A stretch of 64,000 bases of DNA from Streptomyces xiaopingdaonensis (GCF_000262345.1 NZ_AJTQ01000186.1:51397-115396); one strand, 5' to 3'; numbered from the stretch's first letter, positions 36,901 to 44,748 are shown. Notes: generated by a model from the letters alone, not told the origin. Numbers and translations: made by a program.

Positions 36901-37680
36901 CCGGGCGCTCCGAGCCCCTCGCTCGACGGTGTGGACCTGCGCGTCGAGCCCGGCGAGACGCTCGCCCTCGTCGGGCGGACGGGCGCCGGCAAGTCCACCG
37001 TCGTCAAACTCCTGACCCGGTTCTACGACGTGGCCGAAGGCCAGGTCCTCGTCGACGGCGTCGACGTCCGCGCCTACCCGTCCTCCGCCTACCGGCGCCG
37101 CATCGGTTACGTGCCGCAGGAGGCCCATCTCTTCTCCGGCGATCTCGCCGACAACATCAGGTACGGCCGCCCGGAGGCGAGCGACGCCGACGTCGAGGCG
37201 GCCGCGAGGGAGACAGGTGCGCTCTCGGTGGTGGCCGCGCAGCCGTACGGCTTCCGGCAGCAGGTCGACGAGCGGGGCCGCAACTTCTCCACCGGGGAAC
37301 GGCAGTTGCTCGCCCTCGCCCGCGCCCGGCTCACCGACCCGGGGCTGCTCCTCCTCGACGAGGCCACCTCGGCGCTCGACCCCGCGGCCGAGCGGTTCGC
37401 CGCGGAGGCGACCTCCGCTTCGACGGGCCCTGGGCGCACGACCGTGCTCGTCGCCCACCGGCTCGCCACCGCCGCACAGGCCGACCGCATCGCCGTCGTG
37501 GAGGACGGGCGGATCGCCGAACAGGGCACGCACGAGGCGCTGTTGGCGTCCGGGGGCGCCTACGCGCGGCTCTGGCGCCACCAGCACGGCGCCGACGACC
37601 TGACCGTCACCGTGCCCGCCCGACCGATCCCCGGGGCCGAAGCCCCGGAGGCACCCGCCACCGAGGGGAAGCTCCGATGA
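33967..37680 (+). CDS. Fused ABC exporter TMD-NBD-TMD-NBD (IroC-like)
   Basis: A 1237-aa full-length type IV ABC exporter, two half-transporters in one chain, as in IroC. NBD1: Walker A Lys380, signature LSGGQRQR, Walker B LVLDDATSAVD with Asp507 where the catalytic Glu should be. NBD2: Walker A Lys1009, signature altered to FSTGE (1107-1111), intact Walker B LLLLDEATSALD with Glu1132. Both switch histidines are present. One composite site is therefore degenerate and one canonical. It should export the (glycosylated) siderophore. GTG 33967 sits 5 nt from the iron box with no Shine-Dalgarno, suggesting leaderless translation. It overlaps rmlA by ATGA. Confidence 0.93.
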   Translation: MIPRPPTPAPWFRRLAAACLRHRRLTLAVVLSSVLGTGLEAVGPLVARLGVNDALDGETHRLHLLVAALVGLAVVQFGAEYTRRFVGGKLALAVQHRLRTRVFASIQQLDGAGQDTLRTGQVVSRTNSDLQQVQIMLGMLPIPMGVAAQFLVAVVAMAWLAPLLTLVALTVVPGLACLTACTRKRLVPATKAAQAQTARIAERVEENVTGVRVVKGFGQEERETERLAAAARRLFGRRLQVVRLQAAATASMSALPPLGQVAVLGFGGWLALRGGIDIGTFLAFAAYLSLLAGPARLFANFVVTAQQGRASAERVYELIDAEPHITEAPAARPVPAGPVGLAFEGVRFGYAPSDPVLDGLSLTVEPGETVALIGPAGSGKSTVSLLLPRFYDVQAGSVRVGAAEDTVDVRELRLDSLRETVGVVFEEPFLFSGSVRDNIAHGRPEATDEEVEAAARAAGAHAFVAALPEGYGTEVGERGLTLSGGQRQRVALARTLLTRPRALVLDDATSAVDAETEAAMHTTLAEVTRGTTTLLIAHRRATLDLADRVAVLDEGRVVDVGTLDELTARCALFRELTAGHSGSVEERVNPADAHGTEGVTPELWPVTGPEAADEPAEPPADPALDEDELRRPRPDLRLAGLLRPVRAALLAGLVLVVLDTAATVSLPLFVRHGLDHGVAEGDGATLRNAALAALGVVLAGWVLLHTHTRLTRRAGERVLYGLRIRTFAQLQRLGMDFYERERSGQIMTRMVNDIEALSTFLQSHLLTSLAALATVAGVAVTMLAVDLPLALAGLAPLPLVALATFVFWRLSSAAYADARRRIGEVNSTLQENVSGLRIAQADNRQRDTAAEFDKLSDSYRTSRLRAQRYASVYFPSINVCAELGKALVLFVGGTWVAEGSLDAGVLVAFMLYLGLLFSPIQQLSLAFDSYQQAAVGLRRTVELLRLPSLVPDKRPEEAAPLPRRLAGAVELRHASHRYPGAPSPSLDGVDLRVEPGETLALVGRTGAGKSTVVKLLTRFYDVAEGQVLVDGVDVRAYPSSAYRRRIGYVPQEAHLFSGDLADNIRYGRPEASDADVEAAARETGALSVVAAQPYGFRQQVDERGRNFSTGERQLLALARARLTDPGLLLLDEATSALDPAAERFAAEATSASTGPGRTTVLVAHRLATAAQADRIAVVEDGRIAEQGTHEALLASGGAYARLWRHQHGADDLTVTVPARPIPGAEAPEAPATEGKLR

Positions 37681-38744
37681 AGGCTCTCGTACTCGCCGGG
37701 GGCACGGGCTCGCGGCTGCGGCCCATCACCCACACCGCGGCGAAGCAGCTCGTGCCGGTCGCCAACAAGCCGGTGCTCTTCTACGGCATCGAGTCGCTCG
37801 TCGCCGCCGGCGTCACCGAGATCGGCATCGTCGTCGGCGACACCGCCGAGGAGATCCGCGCCGCCGTCGGCGACGGTGCGCGGTTCGGCGCCGAGGTCAC
37901 CTATCTGCGCCAGGAGCGTCCCCTGGGCCTCGCGCACGCCGTCCTCGTCGCGCGGGAGTGGCTCGGCGACGACGACTTCGTGATGTATCTGGGCGACAAC
38001 TTCGTCGTCGGCGGGATCAGCGGCCTCGTCGCCGACTTCCGGGAGCACCGGCCCGAGGCCGGCATCCTGCTCACCAAGGTGAGCGATCCGACGGTCTTCG
38101 GCGTCGCCGAACTCGCCGCGGACGGCGGAGTGTTGAGCCTCCAGGAGAAGCCGTCGCAGCCGCGCAGCGACCTCGCCCTCGTCGGCGTGTACCTCTTCAC
38201 CCCCGCCGTGCACGAGGCGGTGCGCGCCATCGAACCTTCGGACCGCGGCGAGTTGGAGATCACCGACGCTCTGCAGTGGCTGCTCGACCACGACCACGCG
38301 GTGCAGGCGACCGTCGTCACCGGCTACTGGAAGGACACGGGCAACGTCCTCGACATGCTGGAGGTCAACCGCTCGGTGCTCGACACCCTCGACGGCACCG
38401 TCGCGGGGAGCGTCGACGCGGAGAGCCAACTCGTCGGCCGCGTACGGGTGGAGGAGGGGGCGAGGGTCGAGCGGTCGCGGATCGTCGGGCCCGCGGTCAT
38501 CGGCGCCGGCAGCGTCGTACGCGACTCCTACATCGGCCCCTCGACCTCCGTCGCCGGCGGGTGCCTCATCGAAGGCAGCGAGGTGGAGTTCTCCATCGTC
38601 CTCGACGGCTGCCGCATCGACCGCGCAGGGCGCATCGAAGGATCGCTGCTGGGCCGCACCGTGCACGTCACGGGCGCCCCACGCGCGCCGCGCGCCCACC
38701 GCCTCGTCCTCGGCGACCACAGCCGCGTGCACCTCACGACCTGA
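37677..38744 (+). CDS. rmlA: Glucose-1-phosphate thymidylyltransferase (RmlA, long type)
   Basis: A 355-aa nucleotidyltransferase making dTDP-D-glucose. N-terminal ALVLAGGTGSRLRPITHTAAKQ pyrophosphorylase motif, MYLGDNFVVGG metal site and EKPSQPRSDLALVGVYLF are followed by a left-handed beta-helix tail, as in the StrD-type long RmlA proteins of actinomycete secondary metabolism (short RmlA is about 290 aa). It is first of four dTDP-rhamnose genes wedged between the exporter and the import permeases, in a single run of overlapping or near-overlapping genes. Confidence 0.95.
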   Translation: MKALVLAGGTGSRLRPITHTAAKQLVPVANKPVLFYGIESLVAAGVTEIGIVVGDTAEEIRAAVGDGARFGAEVTYLRQERPLGLAHAVLVAREWLGDDDFVMYLGDNFVVGGISGLVADFREHRPEAGILLTKVSDPTVFGVAELAADGGVLSLQEKPSQPRSDLALVGVYLFTPAVHEAVRAIEPSDRGELEITDALQWLLDHDHAVQATVVTGYWKDTGNVLDMLEVNRSVLDTLDGTVAGSVDAESQLVGRVRVEEGARVERSRIVGPAVIGAGSVVRDSYIGPSTSVAGGCLIEGSEVEFSIVLDGCRIDRAGRIEGSLLGRTVHVTGAPRAPRAHRLVLGDHSRVHLTT

Positions 38745-38753
38745 ACGGACACC

Positions 38754-39710
38754 ATGCGCATCCTCGTCACCGGCGGGGCCGGCTTCATCGGCTCCCACCT
38801 CGTCGACTCCCTTCTGGCGGAGGGGAGTTCGACCCACCGCACCGTCACCGTCCTCGACGCCTTCACCTACGCGGGCAATCCCGCCAACCTTCCCTCGTCC
38901 GCTACCGGTCCGTGCCTCGACGTGGTTGAGGGGGACGTCCGCGACGCCCGCCTCGTCGACGCGCTCATGCGCGACCACGACGCCGTGGTGCACCTCGCCG
39001 CCGAGTCGCACGTCGACCGGTCGATCGCGGACGGCGGGGAGTTCGCCTCCACCAACCTGCTCGGTACCCAGACGCTGCTGGAGGCCGCCGTCCGCCACGG
39101 CGTCGAGCGCTTCGTGCACGTCTCCACCGACGAGGTGTACGGCTCGATACCGCACGGCGCCTGGTCCGAGGACGAGCCGCTCGCGCCCAACTCCCCCTAC
39201 TCCGCGAGCAAAGCCGGCTCCGACCTCCTCGCGCTCGCCTACCACCGCACCCACGGCCTCGACGTCCGCGTCACCCGTTGCTCCAACAACTACGGGCCGC
39301 GCCAGCACCCGGAGAAGCTGATACCGCTCTTCACCACCCGACTTCTGCGCGGCGAGACGGTCCCGCTCTACGGCGACGGCGGCAACGTCCGCGACTGGCT
39401 CCACGTCGCCGACCACTGCCGGGCGCTCCGACTCGTCCTGGAGAGCGGCGAACCGGGCCGCGTCTACAACATCGGCGGCGGCACCGAACTCACCAACCGG
39501 GAGCTGACCGAGCGGCTCCTCGACGCCTGCGGCGCCGACCGGGACCTCGTGACGCCCGTCCCCGACCGCAAGGGCCACGACCGGCGCTACCGCGTCGACT
39601 GGACCCGCATCCACGAAGAGCTCGGCTACTCGCCGCGGCACCCCTTCGCGGAGGGGCTCGCCGCCACCGTCGCCTGGTACCGCGACAATCCGGGGCGGTG
39701 GGCCCGGTGA
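38754..39710 (+). CDS. rmlB: dTDP-glucose 4,6-dehydratase (RmlB)
   Basis: A 318-aa extended SDR that converts dTDP-D-glucose to dTDP-4-keto-6-deoxy-D-glucose. Motifs: TGGAGFIGSHLVD NAD loop, LAAESHVDRSI, catalytic STDEVYG, YSASKAGSDLL (Tyr-x-x-x-Lys) and RCSNNYGPRQHPEKLIP. Length is typical. It begins 9 nt after rmlA and overlaps rmlD by GTGA. Confidence 0.96.
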   Translation: MRILVTGGAGFIGSHLVDSLLAEGSSTHRTVTVLDAFTYAGNPANLPSSATGPCLDVVEGDVRDARLVDALMRDHDAVVHLAAESHVDRSIADGGEFASTNLLGTQTLLEAAVRHGVERFVHVSTDEVYGSIPHGAWSEDEPLAPNSPYSASKAGSDLLALAYHRTHGLDVRVTRCSNNYGPRQHPEKLIPLFTTRLLRGETVPLYGDGGNVRDWLHVADHCRALRLVLESGEPGRVYNIGGGTELTNRELTERLLDACGADRDLVTPVPDRKGHDRRYRVDWTRIHEELGYSPRHPFAEGLAATVAWYRDNPGRWAR

Positions 39711-40597
39711 GTGCCTGGCTGGTCACCGGGGCGCGGGGCATGCTCGGACGCGACGTCGTCGCGGTGCTCGAAGCCGCAGGGGAGCGCGTACTGCCGTGCA
39801 CACGCGCCGAGTTGGACGTCACGGACGGCGCGGCCGTCGCCGCGGCGCTCGGCACGGCCCGGCCCTCCGTCGTCGTCAACTGCGCCGCGTGGACCGACGT
39901 CGACGGCGCCGAGGAGGCCGAGCCGGAGGCACACCGGCACAATGCCGAGGCACCGCGCCTCCTCGCCCGGGCCTGCGCCCGGAACGGCGCGCGGCTCCTG
40001 CACCTCTCGACGGACTACGTCTTCCCCGGCACCCACCGCACCCCGTACGCGGAAGATGCACCGCCGGGACCGCGCACCGCGTACGGACGCACCAAACTCG
40101 CGGGCGAACAGGCCGTGTTGGCGGAACTGCCGACGGCGGGCGCGGTGGTGCGCACCGCCTGGCTCTACGGCAGGCACGGGCACAACTTCGTCCGCACCAT
40201 GGCCGGGCGCGCCCTGGCGGGCGGCACCGTCGACGTCGTCGACGACCAGCACGGCCAGCCCACTTGGACGCGCGACGTCGCCCGGCACCTCCTCGCGCTC
40301 GGGCGCGCCGACGAGCCGGCGACCGGCGTCCACCACAGCACCTCGGCGGGCCGCACCACCTGGTACGAGTTCGCCCGCGAGGTCTTCCAGCGGTGCGGCG
40401 CGGAACCGGCGCGCGTACGGCCCGTCTCCAGCGCGGCGCTCGCACGCGCCGCGCCCCGCCCGGCGTGGAGCGTCCTGGCGCAGAAGCACACACCCGCGCC
40501 TCGCCGACCCGCCTCCCGGGACTGGCGGGAGGTGCTCGCCGAGGCGCTCCCCCACATCGTTCCGTCAGGTGCGCAGCACCTCGAAGGAGAGTCGTGA
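39707..40597 (+). CDS. rmlD: dTDP-4-dehydrorhamnose reductase (RmlD)
   Basis: A 296-aa SDR reductase performing the last step to dTDP-L-rhamnose. It shows VTGARGMLGRDVV, the substrate motif VVNCAAWTDVDGAEE, STDYVFPG, and the catalytic YGRTKLAGE, all classic RmlD. The presence of a 4-ketoreductase of this type together with the epimerase argues that the end product is L-rhamnose and not a more elaborate deoxysugar (no 2,3-dehydratase or aminotransferase nearby). GTG start overlaps rmlB. Confidence 0.94.
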   Translation: MSAWLVTGARGMLGRDVVAVLEAAGERVLPCTRAELDVTDGAAVAAALGTARPSVVVNCAAWTDVDGAEEAEPEAHRHNAEAPRLLARACARNGARLLHLSTDYVFPGTHRTPYAEDAPPGPRTAYGRTKLAGEQAVLAELPTAGAVVRTAWLYGRHGHNFVRTMAGRALAGGTVDVVDDQHGQPTWTRDVARHLLALGRADEPATGVHHSTSAGRTTWYEFAREVFQRCGAEPARVRPVSSAALARAAPRPAWSVLAQKHTPAPRRPASRDWREVLAEALPHIVPSGAQHLEGES

Positions 40598-41211
40598 AGG
40601 AACCGTTGACGATCGAGGGGGCGTGGCGCCGTACGCCCCGCGTCCACACGGACGAGCGCGGGAGGTTCCACGAACTCTTCCGCCGCGAGGACTCCGTCGA
40701 GCCGGGCGAGCGGGTCGAGCGGCTCGAGACGGCGCAGGCGAACTGCTCGGTCTCCCGACGCGGGGCGCTGCGCGGCGTCCACTTCGCCGACGTGCCTCCC
40801 GGCCAGGCGAAGCACGTGGCGTGCGTGCAGGGCGCGATCCTCGACGTCGTCGTCGACGTGCGGGTCGGCTCGCCGACGTTCGGCGCGTGGGAGGCCGTCG
40901 AACTCAGCGCGGAGAACGGGCGCTCCGTCCACCTCTCCGAGGGCCTGGGCCACGCCTTCCTCGCGCTCAGCGACACCGCCACCGTGGTCTATCTCTGCTC
41001 CACCGGGTACGCGCCCGGACGCGAGCACGGCATCCAGCCGCTCGACCCCGGCATCGGCATCGCGTGGCCGCCCGGCATCGAGCCGATCCTCTCCGCGAAG
41101 GACCGGGAGGCGCCGACGCTCGCCGAGGCGGCCGAGGCCGGACTCCTCCCCCGCCACGACGCCTGCCTGCGGTACCGCGGCGCCCACCACGGAACGGAGG
41201 GCGCCGCGTGA
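40594..41211 (+). CDS. rmlC: dTDP-4-keto-6-deoxyglucose 3,5-epimerase (RmlC)
   Basis: A 205-aa cupin epimerase. HTDERGRFHELFR, the catalytic His in GALRGVHFADVPPGQ, KHVACVQGAILDVVVDVR and LSEGLGHAFLAL are the conserved RmlC blocks, and the late CSTGYAPGREHGIQPLDP version of the Tyr motif resembles epimerases of secondary-metabolite sugars. With RmlB and RmlD it yields dTDP-L-rhamnose; a 3-epimerase-only variant cannot be excluded. GTGA overlaps on both sides. Confidence 0.93.
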   Translation: MKEPLTIEGAWRRTPRVHTDERGRFHELFRREDSVEPGERVERLETAQANCSVSRRGALRGVHFADVPPGQAKHVACVQGAILDVVVDVRVGSPTFGAWEAVELSAENGRSVHLSEGLGHAFLALSDTATVVYLCSTGYAPGREHGIQPLDPGIGIAWPPGIEPILSAKDREAPTLAEAAEAGLLPRHDACLRYRGAHHGTEGAA

Positions 41212-42260
41212 CCGCTCTCGCCGCCGACTCGGCTGCGGGCACGGGCAGTTCGGCACGTGCACCGGACTCGGGGTCCGCGCGTGGCGGCGCGGGGCTGGTG
41301 CTCGGGGTGGTGCTCCTCTTCGGCTCCGTGGCGCTGAGCCTGTGCGCCGGCGCCGAGGCCGTGCCGCCTGGGACGGTCTGGGACGCGCTGGTGCACGGCA
41401 CGCGCGGCGAAGAAGCGGCGATCGTGCAGGACATGCGGCTGCCGCGGACCCTCATCGGCGTCGCGGTCGGCGCCGCGCTGGGGCTCGCGGGCGCCGTGAT
41501 GCAGTCGCTCACCCGGAACCCGCTCGCGGACCCCGGGCTGCTCGGCGTCAACGCGGGCGCCTCCGCCGCCGTCGTCACCGCGATCAGCCTCTTCGGGGTG
41601 GAGAGCTTCGGCGGCTACCTGTGGTTCGCCGTCGCCGGCGCGGGGATCGCCTCGGTCGTCGTCAGCGCGCTCGGCGGCAGCGGCGCCGCGACCCCCGTGC
41701 GGCTCGCGCTCGCCGGCACCGCGGTGAGCGCGGCGCTCTCCGGGTACATCAACGGCCTCCAACTCCTCGACACGCACGCCCTCGACCGGCTTCGCAACTG
41801 GGACGTCGGCAGCCTCGCCGGACGCTCGGGCGACCTGCTCGCACAGGCCGCGCCGCTCCTCGTCGCCGGCGCCTTCCTCGCCTTCGCGCTCGCCCGGCCG
41901 CTCAACGTGATGGCGTTCGGGGAAGATTCGGCGCGCGCCCTCGGAACGAACCCCGGGCGCACGCGCGTGCTCTCCGTCGTCTCGGTGACGCTGCTGTGCG
42001 GCGGCGCGACGGCCGTCTGCGGGCCGATCGGCTTCGTCGGCCTGATGGTGCCGCACGCGGTGCGGTTCTTCACGGGGCCGCACACGCCGCGGCTCTTCGC
42101 GTACTGCGCGCTGTACGCGCCGGTCCTGCTGCTCGTCTCCGACGTTGTGGGCCGCGTCGTCGCGCCGCCCTCGGAGATCCAGGTCGGCATCATCACCGCC
42201 CTCCTCGGCGGCCTGCTCTTCATCCACCTGGTACGACGCCGAAAGGTGGCGCAACTGTGA
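41208..42260 (+). CDS. FecCD-family siderophore permease 1 (FepD-like)
   Basis: A 350-aa permease with about 9-10 transmembrane helices. Characteristic RLPRTLIGVAVGAALGLAGAVMQSLTRNPLADPGLLGVNAGA near residue 80, the RNWDVGSLAGR segment, LGTNPGRTR and GPIGFVGLMVPHAVR all match BtuC/FepD. The variable N-terminus (about 25 residues) is cytoplasmic. It forms a heterodimer with the next gene; the cognate ATPase is not in this operon but at 7.8 kb. Confidence 0.94.
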   Translation: MTALAADSAAGTGSSARAPDSGSARGGAGLVLGVVLLFGSVALSLCAGAEAVPPGTVWDALVHGTRGEEAAIVQDMRLPRTLIGVAVGAALGLAGAVMQSLTRNPLADPGLLGVNAGASAAVVTAISLFGVESFGGYLWFAVAGAGIASVVVSALGGSGAATPVRLALAGTAVSAALSGYINGLQLLDTHALDRLRNWDVGSLAGRSGDLLAQAAPLLVAGAFLAFALARPLNVMAFGEDSARALGTNPGRTRVLSVVSVTLLCGGATAVCGPIGFVGLMVPHAVRFFTGPHTPRLFAYCALYAPVLLLVSDVVGRVVAPPSEIQVGIITALLGGLLFIHLVRRRKVAQL

Positions 42261-43351
42261 GCCCGACCGGCCCAGGCCGCACCACGCTCGACCCGCCGCG
42301 AAGTCCCCCGCGGCACAGCGTCACCCGCGACCACCTGCGCACCCGCGGCGACCGCCTCTCCCTCCGCTTCGAGCTGCGCGCGGTGTACGTCGCCGCGGCG
42401 CTCGCGGTGCTCGGGCTCTTCATGGCAGCGGTCGCCATCGGTTCGGGCGAATACCCGCTCAGCCCGGTCGAGGTCGTACGCACCCTGCTCGGGGACGGGC
42501 CGCCAGGCGCCGAGTTCGTCGTCACGGGGCTGCGGTTGCCGCGCGCGCTCGACGCGCTCCTCGTCGGCTTCGGCATGGGCGTCGCAGGCGCCGTCTTCCA
42601 GTCGCTCTCCCGCAACCCGCTCGGCAGCCCCGACATCATCGGCTTCGGCAGCGGGGCCTCGACGGGTGCGCTGGTGGCGCTGCTCGTCTTCAACTCGGGC
42701 CCCGTACCGACGGCGGCAGGTGCCGTCGGCGGCGGCCTGCTCACCGCGGTCGCCGTCTACCTGCTCGCCCGCAGGGGCGGCGCACACGGCTACCGGCTGG
42801 TGCTCATCGGCATCGGCGTCACCGCGGTCCTCGACTCCGTCACCTCGTTCCTCTTCGTGCGGGCCGACCTCGGCAAGGCGGCGGAGGCGGCGACGTGGCG
42901 CATCGGCAGCCTCGGCGGGCGCGGTTGGAGCGACGCCGCGACGGCCGCCGTCGGCCTGCTCGTCCTGCTGCCCGTGCTGCTCGCCGCGGCCCGGCGCCTC
43001 TCGCTCCTGGAGCTCGGCGACGACGCGGCCGCCGCGCTCGGCGTCGGCCCCGAGCGGACGCGGGTACTGCTGCTCGTCACCGGCACCGGACTGACGGCGA
43101 TGTCGGTCGCGGCCGCGGGACCCGTCCCGTTCGTCGCGCTGGCCGCACCGCAGATCGCGCGGAGACTCACGCGCTCCCCCGGGCCGAACCTGCTGCCGGC
43201 CGGGTGGGTCGGCGCACTCCTCGTCGTCTCGTCCGACTGGGCCGCGGGCAAGCTGCCGGGCATCGTCCCGGTCGGCGTCGTCACCGGCTGCGCGGGCGGC
43301 GTCTACCTCGCCTGGCTGCTGTGGCGCCAACGGCGAGCGGGGCGGCTGTAG
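42257..43351 (+). CDS. FecCD-family siderophore permease 2 (FepG-like)
   Basis: A 364-aa permease, partner of the preceding one (GTGA overlap). The GLRLPRALDALLVGFGMGVAG and FQSLSRNPLGSPDIIGF motif, WRIGSLGGRGW, LGVGPERTR and GPVPFVALAAPQIARRL are the FepG-type counterparts. The first about 45 residues are hydrophilic. Last gene of the exporter-rml-permease operon; a weak hairpin follows at 43577-43599. Confidence 0.94.
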   Translation: MSPTGPGRTTLDPPRSPPRHSVTRDHLRTRGDRLSLRFELRAVYVAAALAVLGLFMAAVAIGSGEYPLSPVEVVRTLLGDGPPGAEFVVTGLRLPRALDALLVGFGMGVAGAVFQSLSRNPLGSPDIIGFGSGASTGALVALLVFNSGPVPTAAGAVGGGLLTAVAVYLLARRGGAHGYRLVLIGIGVTAVLDSVTSFLFVRADLGKAAEAATWRIGSLGGRGWSDAATAAVGLLVLLPVLLAAARRLSLLELGDDAAAALGVGPERTRVLLLVTGTGLTAMSVAAAGPVPFVALAAPQIARRLTRSPGPNLLPAGWVGALLVVSSDWAAGKLPGIVPVGVVTGCAGGVYLAWLLWRQRRAGRL

Positions 43352-43387
43352 TCGGGCGCGGTCGGCGGCGGGGCGCCTGCGGCCGAG

Positions 43388-43412
43388 CCGGTCCGGTCCG
43401 GTCCGTTCCGTT
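43388..43412. repeat. Pentamer tandem repeat (CCGGT x3, CCGTT x2)
   Basis: Five consecutive 5-bp units lie in the 287-nt intergenic stretch after the permease genes. No function assigned; probably slippage-prone spacer DNA. The rest of this spacer shows no gene. Confidence 0.7.
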
Positions 43413-43576
43413 CCGCGACACCGGGCCTTCGCATCCGCACCGTTCAGCGACGTGGCGCAACCGAACGCGGGAGCCGCGCCGTTCCGCAAACCCGGCTGCG
43501 TCGCGACCGTTCGGCGGGCGGACGCGGGGACGGCGAGGCGCACCCGGTGTGCGCTCGCCGCCCCCGCTGCCCGCGG

Positions 43577-43599
43577 GCCGCCCCAACTCCTCGGGCGGC
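43577..43599. terminator. Possible bidirectional hairpin
   Basis: GCCGCCC (43577-43583) pairs with GGGCGGC (43593-43599) around a 9-nt loop between the converging permease operon and the quinone oxidoreductase. A 7-bp stem in GC-rich DNA is modest evidence. Confidence 0.4.
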
Positions 43600-43638
43600 G
43601 TGCCGACTTCGTCCCCCGGCCGGGCAACAGGCGCCGTC

Positions 43639-44682
43639 CTAGGGCCGCATGACGATCTTCCCCACGTGCCCCCTGCGGGCGAGCTCCTCCTGTGCCTCGG
43701 CGGCCTGGTCGAGCGGAAACGTCGCGGCGACGACGGGCTGGACGTCGGCCCGCCGGGCCAGCTCCATGAGGAGGCCGAAGTGCGTGGGCGTGTGCATCGC
43801 GGAGCCGATCACCTGCGCGTTGTGGAGGTAGAGACGGCGCACGTCGAAGGCGACCTCGTAGCCGCCGAGCGCGCCGGCGACGACCCACCGGCCGCCCTCG
43901 CGGAGCAGCGGCAGTCCGTCGCTCACCAACTCGCCCGCCACGACGTCGAGCGCGACGTCGACGCCCGCGGGCGCGGCGTCGCGGACCTGCTCGGGAACGT
44001 CGCGCGCGCGGTCGAGGACCGCGTGAGCGCCTGCCTCGCGCACCGACTCGATCTTCGATCCGCTGCTGATCGCGAGCACCTTCGCGCCGCGCGCGCGGGC
44101 GATCTGCACCGCCGCGAGACCGACCCCGCCGGACGCCCCGGAGACCAGTACGGTCTCGCCCTCGCGGAGGCGTCCGCGCTCGATCATGCCGAGTGCCGTG
44201 CCGTAGGCGGTCGGCAGCGAGGCGAGCTGCTCGTCCGTGAGCGGGGACTCCGTCGCGTCGTGCACACGGTCGGTGCGCGCGGTGACGTACTCGGCGTAAC
44301 CGCCGTCGCGTTCGCTTCCCATCAGGCCGACGGGCTGCGCGTCAGGGCCGTCGGAGTCGTAGATCGCCGGGTCGACGACCACGCGGCGGCCGACGAGGCT
44401 CTCGTCCGCGTCGGCGCCGACCGCGACGATCCGGCCCGCCACGTCGGCGCCCTGGATGCGCGGGAAGTCGATCGCGCCCCGCCAGCCCGACAGCGCCTTC
44501 GGGTCCCCCGGGCGGCCGTAGGCGCCCTGCCGGGTCCACAGGTCCGTGTTGTTCAGCGCCACGGCGCCGACCCTCACCAGCACCTCTCCCGCCTGCGGAA
44601 CGGGCAGGGGCACTTCCGCCAGTTCGAGCGCCTCCGGTCCGCCGTGCTCCGTGATCCGCACCGCGCGCATCGTCTCGGGCAT
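43639..44682 (-). CDS. Zinc-independent MDR quinone oxidoreductase
   Basis: A 347-aa medium-chain dehydrogenase/reductase of the QOR group: N-terminal MRAVRITEHGGPEALELAEVP, GADVAGRIVAVG, and the NADPH loop VLVSGASGGVGLAAVQIARARG; no catalytic- or structural-zinc cysteine cluster is seen. Likely reduces quinones or enals with NADPH in the cytosol. It is transcribed alone from a promoter containing two TATACCGATC-type operator-like repeats (44703-44748), so it is probably induced by an electrophile through a TetR regulator encoded elsewhere. Confidence 0.92.
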   Translation of the reverse strand: MPETMRAVRITEHGGPEALELAEVPLPVPQAGEVLVRVGAVALNNTDLWTRQGAYGRPGDPKALSGWRGAIDFPRIQGADVAGRIVAVGADADESLVGRRVVVDPAIYDSDGPDAQPVGLMGSERDGGYAEYVTARTDRVHDATESPLTDEQLASLPTAYGTALGMIERGRLREGETVLVSGASGGVGLAAVQIARARGAKVLAISSGSKIESVREAGAHAVLDRARDVPEQVRDAAPAGVDVALDVVAGELVSDGLPLLREGGRWVVAGALGGYEVAFDVRRLYLHNAQVIGSAMHTPTHFGLLMELARRADVQPVVAATFPLDQAAEAQEELARRGHVGKIVMRP

Positions 44683-44702
44683 CGCTGGAACCTCCTCACA
44701 GG

Positions 44703-44748
44703 TATACCGATCTGTTTAGCCACGACCACGATATACCGATCGGTTAAG
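44703..44748. promoter_or_regulatory. Tandem TetR-like operators TATACCGATCnGTTnAG
   Basis: TATACCGATCTGTTTAG (44703-44719) and TATACCGATCGGTTAAG (44732-44748) are near-identical direct copies with starts 29 bp apart, and the second contains the perfect 10-bp palindrome ACCGATCGGT (44735-44744). They lie upstream of the quinone oxidoreductase start at 44682. This is the layout of an operator bound by a TetR-type dimer; no TetR gene adjoins it. Confidence 0.75.

Noticed and set aside
43388..43412. Pentamer repeat as a CRISPR-like or regulatory array
   Set aside because: Units are 5 bp without spacers; most simply a slippage repeat in spacer DNA.
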